This document shows, piece by piece, positions 61,428-64,000 of a DNA stretch of 64,000 nucleotides. The stretch covers positions 35,345,522-35,409,521 of the forward strand of contig CM022665.1 of NCBI GenBank assembly GCA_012295275.1, given 5' to 3'. The DNA is from Chrysomallon squamiferum. Lineage: Eukaryota; Mollusca; Gastropoda; Neomphalida; Peltospiridae. Numbering within the stretch: the first letter of the stretch is position 1; every line of letters starts with the position of its first letter. A model generated the notes under the pieces. That model made no database searches, was not told where the DNA came from, and saw only the letters and a list, made by a program, of their open reading frames with translations. The translations under genes were made by a program, and so were the position numbers.

Positions 61428-62043
61428 TAAGCTTTTCTGTTAAGAAATTCAATGAATAACGTAATAAGAATCATACTATCTTTGAAATCTAATGACATTT
61501 ATATTAGCATGAATATATCTCAGATCCGAGATAGACCCAAGGCATGGAAGCAAGTTGGATCTTGTCCTTCAAACTAAACTTTTAATGCTTCATTCTGTCA
61601 CTAACCAATGGTGCAGTTTTTAACCTTCACAAACAAGCTGTTCTCGTGTTTACGGAATATGTTTATACATACGAAATAGGATGCCGATAACGATCTTTCT
61701 TTAATTTTAAAATTATTTCGAATGAAAGCCCAGAAGGAAAAAAATGTTGTTTTATTTGTTTTTTTAGAGTAATAAAATAGGCGACAGTATCTATTCCATC
61801 AAGGCTGCTTAATGGTTGGTTACACGTAAAATCGCATTTACATGATATATGAAGTCGAAAAAATTGCATTGTAAGAAAAGGGTGAGAACGTCGCTTAGTC
61901 GGAACATATAATTTAATGTGAAGTGCGTAAATAAAAGGTCAGCTCTATAGCAACCAGTATGCACGTGTTGTCGCTAGGAGAACCTAAATTATAGGATCAA
62001 AACATACAATATGACGGTTTAACTTGATAAAACCAATGCATTG
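61428..62043. other. intergenic, no gene seen
   Basis: Mixed-composition DNA without splice-flanked coding segments. A mild CpG-rich patch lies near 61870-61980. Confidence 0.55.
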
Positions 62044-62393
<350 letters not shown>

Positions 62394-62582
62394 TATTTTT
62401 GGCTGTTGCTCCGGTGATCCTAAAGTGAAATGCACTTTCAAGGAAATGTTACTGAGAAAAGACTTAATGCGGTAACCGTAGAGACAGGTGCAGTATTAAG
62501 TTTTAACACATTCATAACGTCTGTGTTTCAATATTAAATCAATTCCTCAATTAGCTCTGTCACAAATTCCAAATTTAGTTCA

Positions 62583-62687
<105 letters not shown>

Positions 62688-62990
62688 TCTTTCTCCTTGT
62701 TAAACTACAAATAAAATATAAAATTTAAGATGGAATATATTAGATAATTTTCTTACTGCAGTGTGATTCTGATGTATTTTCAACAAATGTCCAAAATATA
62801 TTTTTGTTGCTTTTTTGTCGTCCAGTTTTAAATGCGTGTAAAAATGACAAAAAAAGAGTTCAATTTAAAAAATCTACATGTCATCACTGCGAACATGATG
62901 GACAGCTTTGCTTTACGGTTTATTCAGAATAAATACAGCTATCAATCCGCCATGTACGCGACGAGGTAACCTCTTTAGACGAGGAGTAAA

Positions 62991-63074
62991 ATGGCGCGGT
63001 TCAAATGTTTTGTTCTATGTTATGCTTTGTTATTAGCGATGATGGCTCGCCAAAGCAATAAAACATTAATTTGA
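62991..63074 (+). CDS. tiny signal-peptide-like ORF
   Basis: A 27-residue frame beginning MARFKCFVLCYALLLAMMA lies in a CpG-richer patch (GTACGCGACGAGG, GGCGCGG just before and over the ATG). Basic residues then a hydrophobic core make it look like a first exon encoding a signal peptide. A GTAAAT donor-like site lies just beyond the stop. No continuing exon could be found before the window ends, so it may be chance. Confidence 0.2.
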   Translation: MARFKCFVLCYALLLAMMARQSNKTLI

Positions 63075-63859
63075 AAGTAAATAATTTGAATTTTTAATTC
63101 TGCTTCTTCTTCTTTTTTATTTTTTATATAGACCATTCATTATTACGCCACAGGTATACATAAAAGCGGGTTTCCAGAGTTTCAATTTCAAATTGTATTC
63201 AAAAGTAATTCCAAATAATTTTACAATTAAAGGGAAATTATACAAACTTGATACCATTTGTCACCAGATTACTTAGATACGTTTTCAGGTGAAGACAGGC
63301 GTGCTTAACATTAATTTGATATTCCCCCAAAACAGATAACATCAGATATATATTATGGTCCCTACTCGACCAAGAGAAGGAGACTGCAGGCTATTGGAAA
63401 CATTCGATTTGAAATTTTAAATAGTCTAGATAAATACTGCTAGCAATAAATCGACAGAATACAGTAAAATAAAATAAATATGATGATGATGATAAAGCAA
63501 ACCAAGAAAGAGAGAGATATCGTTTTAATTATTAATTTTTTAAACGAGAAACAGCGTTAAAGAAACATTATTTTTATGTATCTGTACATCTTAACATCAA
63601 ATATTTTTAAATTATTAAATTTAAGAATGATTTAATATTTGGAATAGAGCTTCGTCATTGATTTCAATACAAGAAACTGAAAGAAAAAAAAAGAAGATTA
63701 TTAATAATCACAGCTGTAAATTATTAGTTAACAGGTTATCACAAAACTGCTATAAATAAGGTATCTAGAACTTTTATTTTTGTTTCTAAAATAAGAAATT
63801 AATGAATAAATACTTGCATTTATTAAAAACATTAGAGACAGAGGGTAGGTATTTTGTCA

Positions 63860-63901
<42 letters not shown>

Positions 63902-64000
63902 GCTGTCTCCAAGTACTAGTCTAGTAGATTAACACATAGTGTTTTTTATTTTTTTATTTTTTTTTATGGGATGATTCACATAAAAAATCCCTTTGCGTTA
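63075..64000. other. intergenic end of window
   Basis: AT-rich DNA with ATG/GAT triplets near 63480 and an AT microsatellite at 63864-63899. No gene seen. Confidence 0.6.

Overview
The window is animal nuclear DNA: AT-rich, intron-dense and crowded with microsatellites (long CT/GA, AT, CA and trinucleotide tracts). I infer a lophotrochozoan, most probably a cephalopod mollusc. This rests on overall texture (simple-repeat load, LINE and hAT debris, small Cys-rich secreted genes) and not on a diagnostic gene, so it is a moderate-confidence guess.

Three conserved genes can be reconstructed to complete reading frames by joining exons at splice sites. (1) 5.3-14.7 kb, plus strand: a 6-exon, 1154-residue Regnase/ZC3H12-family endoribonuclease (NYN/PIN domain plus CCCH zinc finger) with an extra N-terminal region resembling the KH-like region of N4BP1. 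(2) 24.2-27.4 kb, minus strand: TMEM138, a 162-residue four-span ciliary membrane protein in 4 coding exons. (3) 30.5-47.8 kb, plus strand: TUBGCP2, gamma-tubulin complex component 2, 30 coding exons and 930 residues, with two AT-AC introns that carry the hallmarks of minor (U12) spliceosome introns. TMEM138 and TUBGCP2 are divergently arranged over about 3 kb that contains CCAAT and E2F-like sites.

Two further loci are lineage-restricted. At 20.1-21.6 kb (minus) lie the last exons of a small Cys-rich secreted-type protein whose 5' end I could not find. At 50.6-58.7 kb (minus) are two tandem paralogous genes of 105 and 107 residues, each with a signal peptide, six aligned cysteines and a hydrophobic GPI-signal-like tail, with identical intron phases and TATA boxes. 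I do not recognise the family.

The rest is UTR, intron and intergenic DNA. Repeats include a foldback/MITE-like element (18.8-19.1 kb), a hAT-type MITE with a perfect 8-bp target-site duplication (61.1-61.4 kb), a dead LINE reverse-transcriptase C-terminus (60 kb), a nearly identical 229-bp inverted duplication whose one arm abuts the TATA box of a paralog (58.8 and 62.0 kb), a degenerate minisatellite seeded by a TUBGCP2 splice donor (44.9-45.3 kb), and many microsatellites. No CRISPR array, bacterial operon, rRNA or convincing tRNA was seen.
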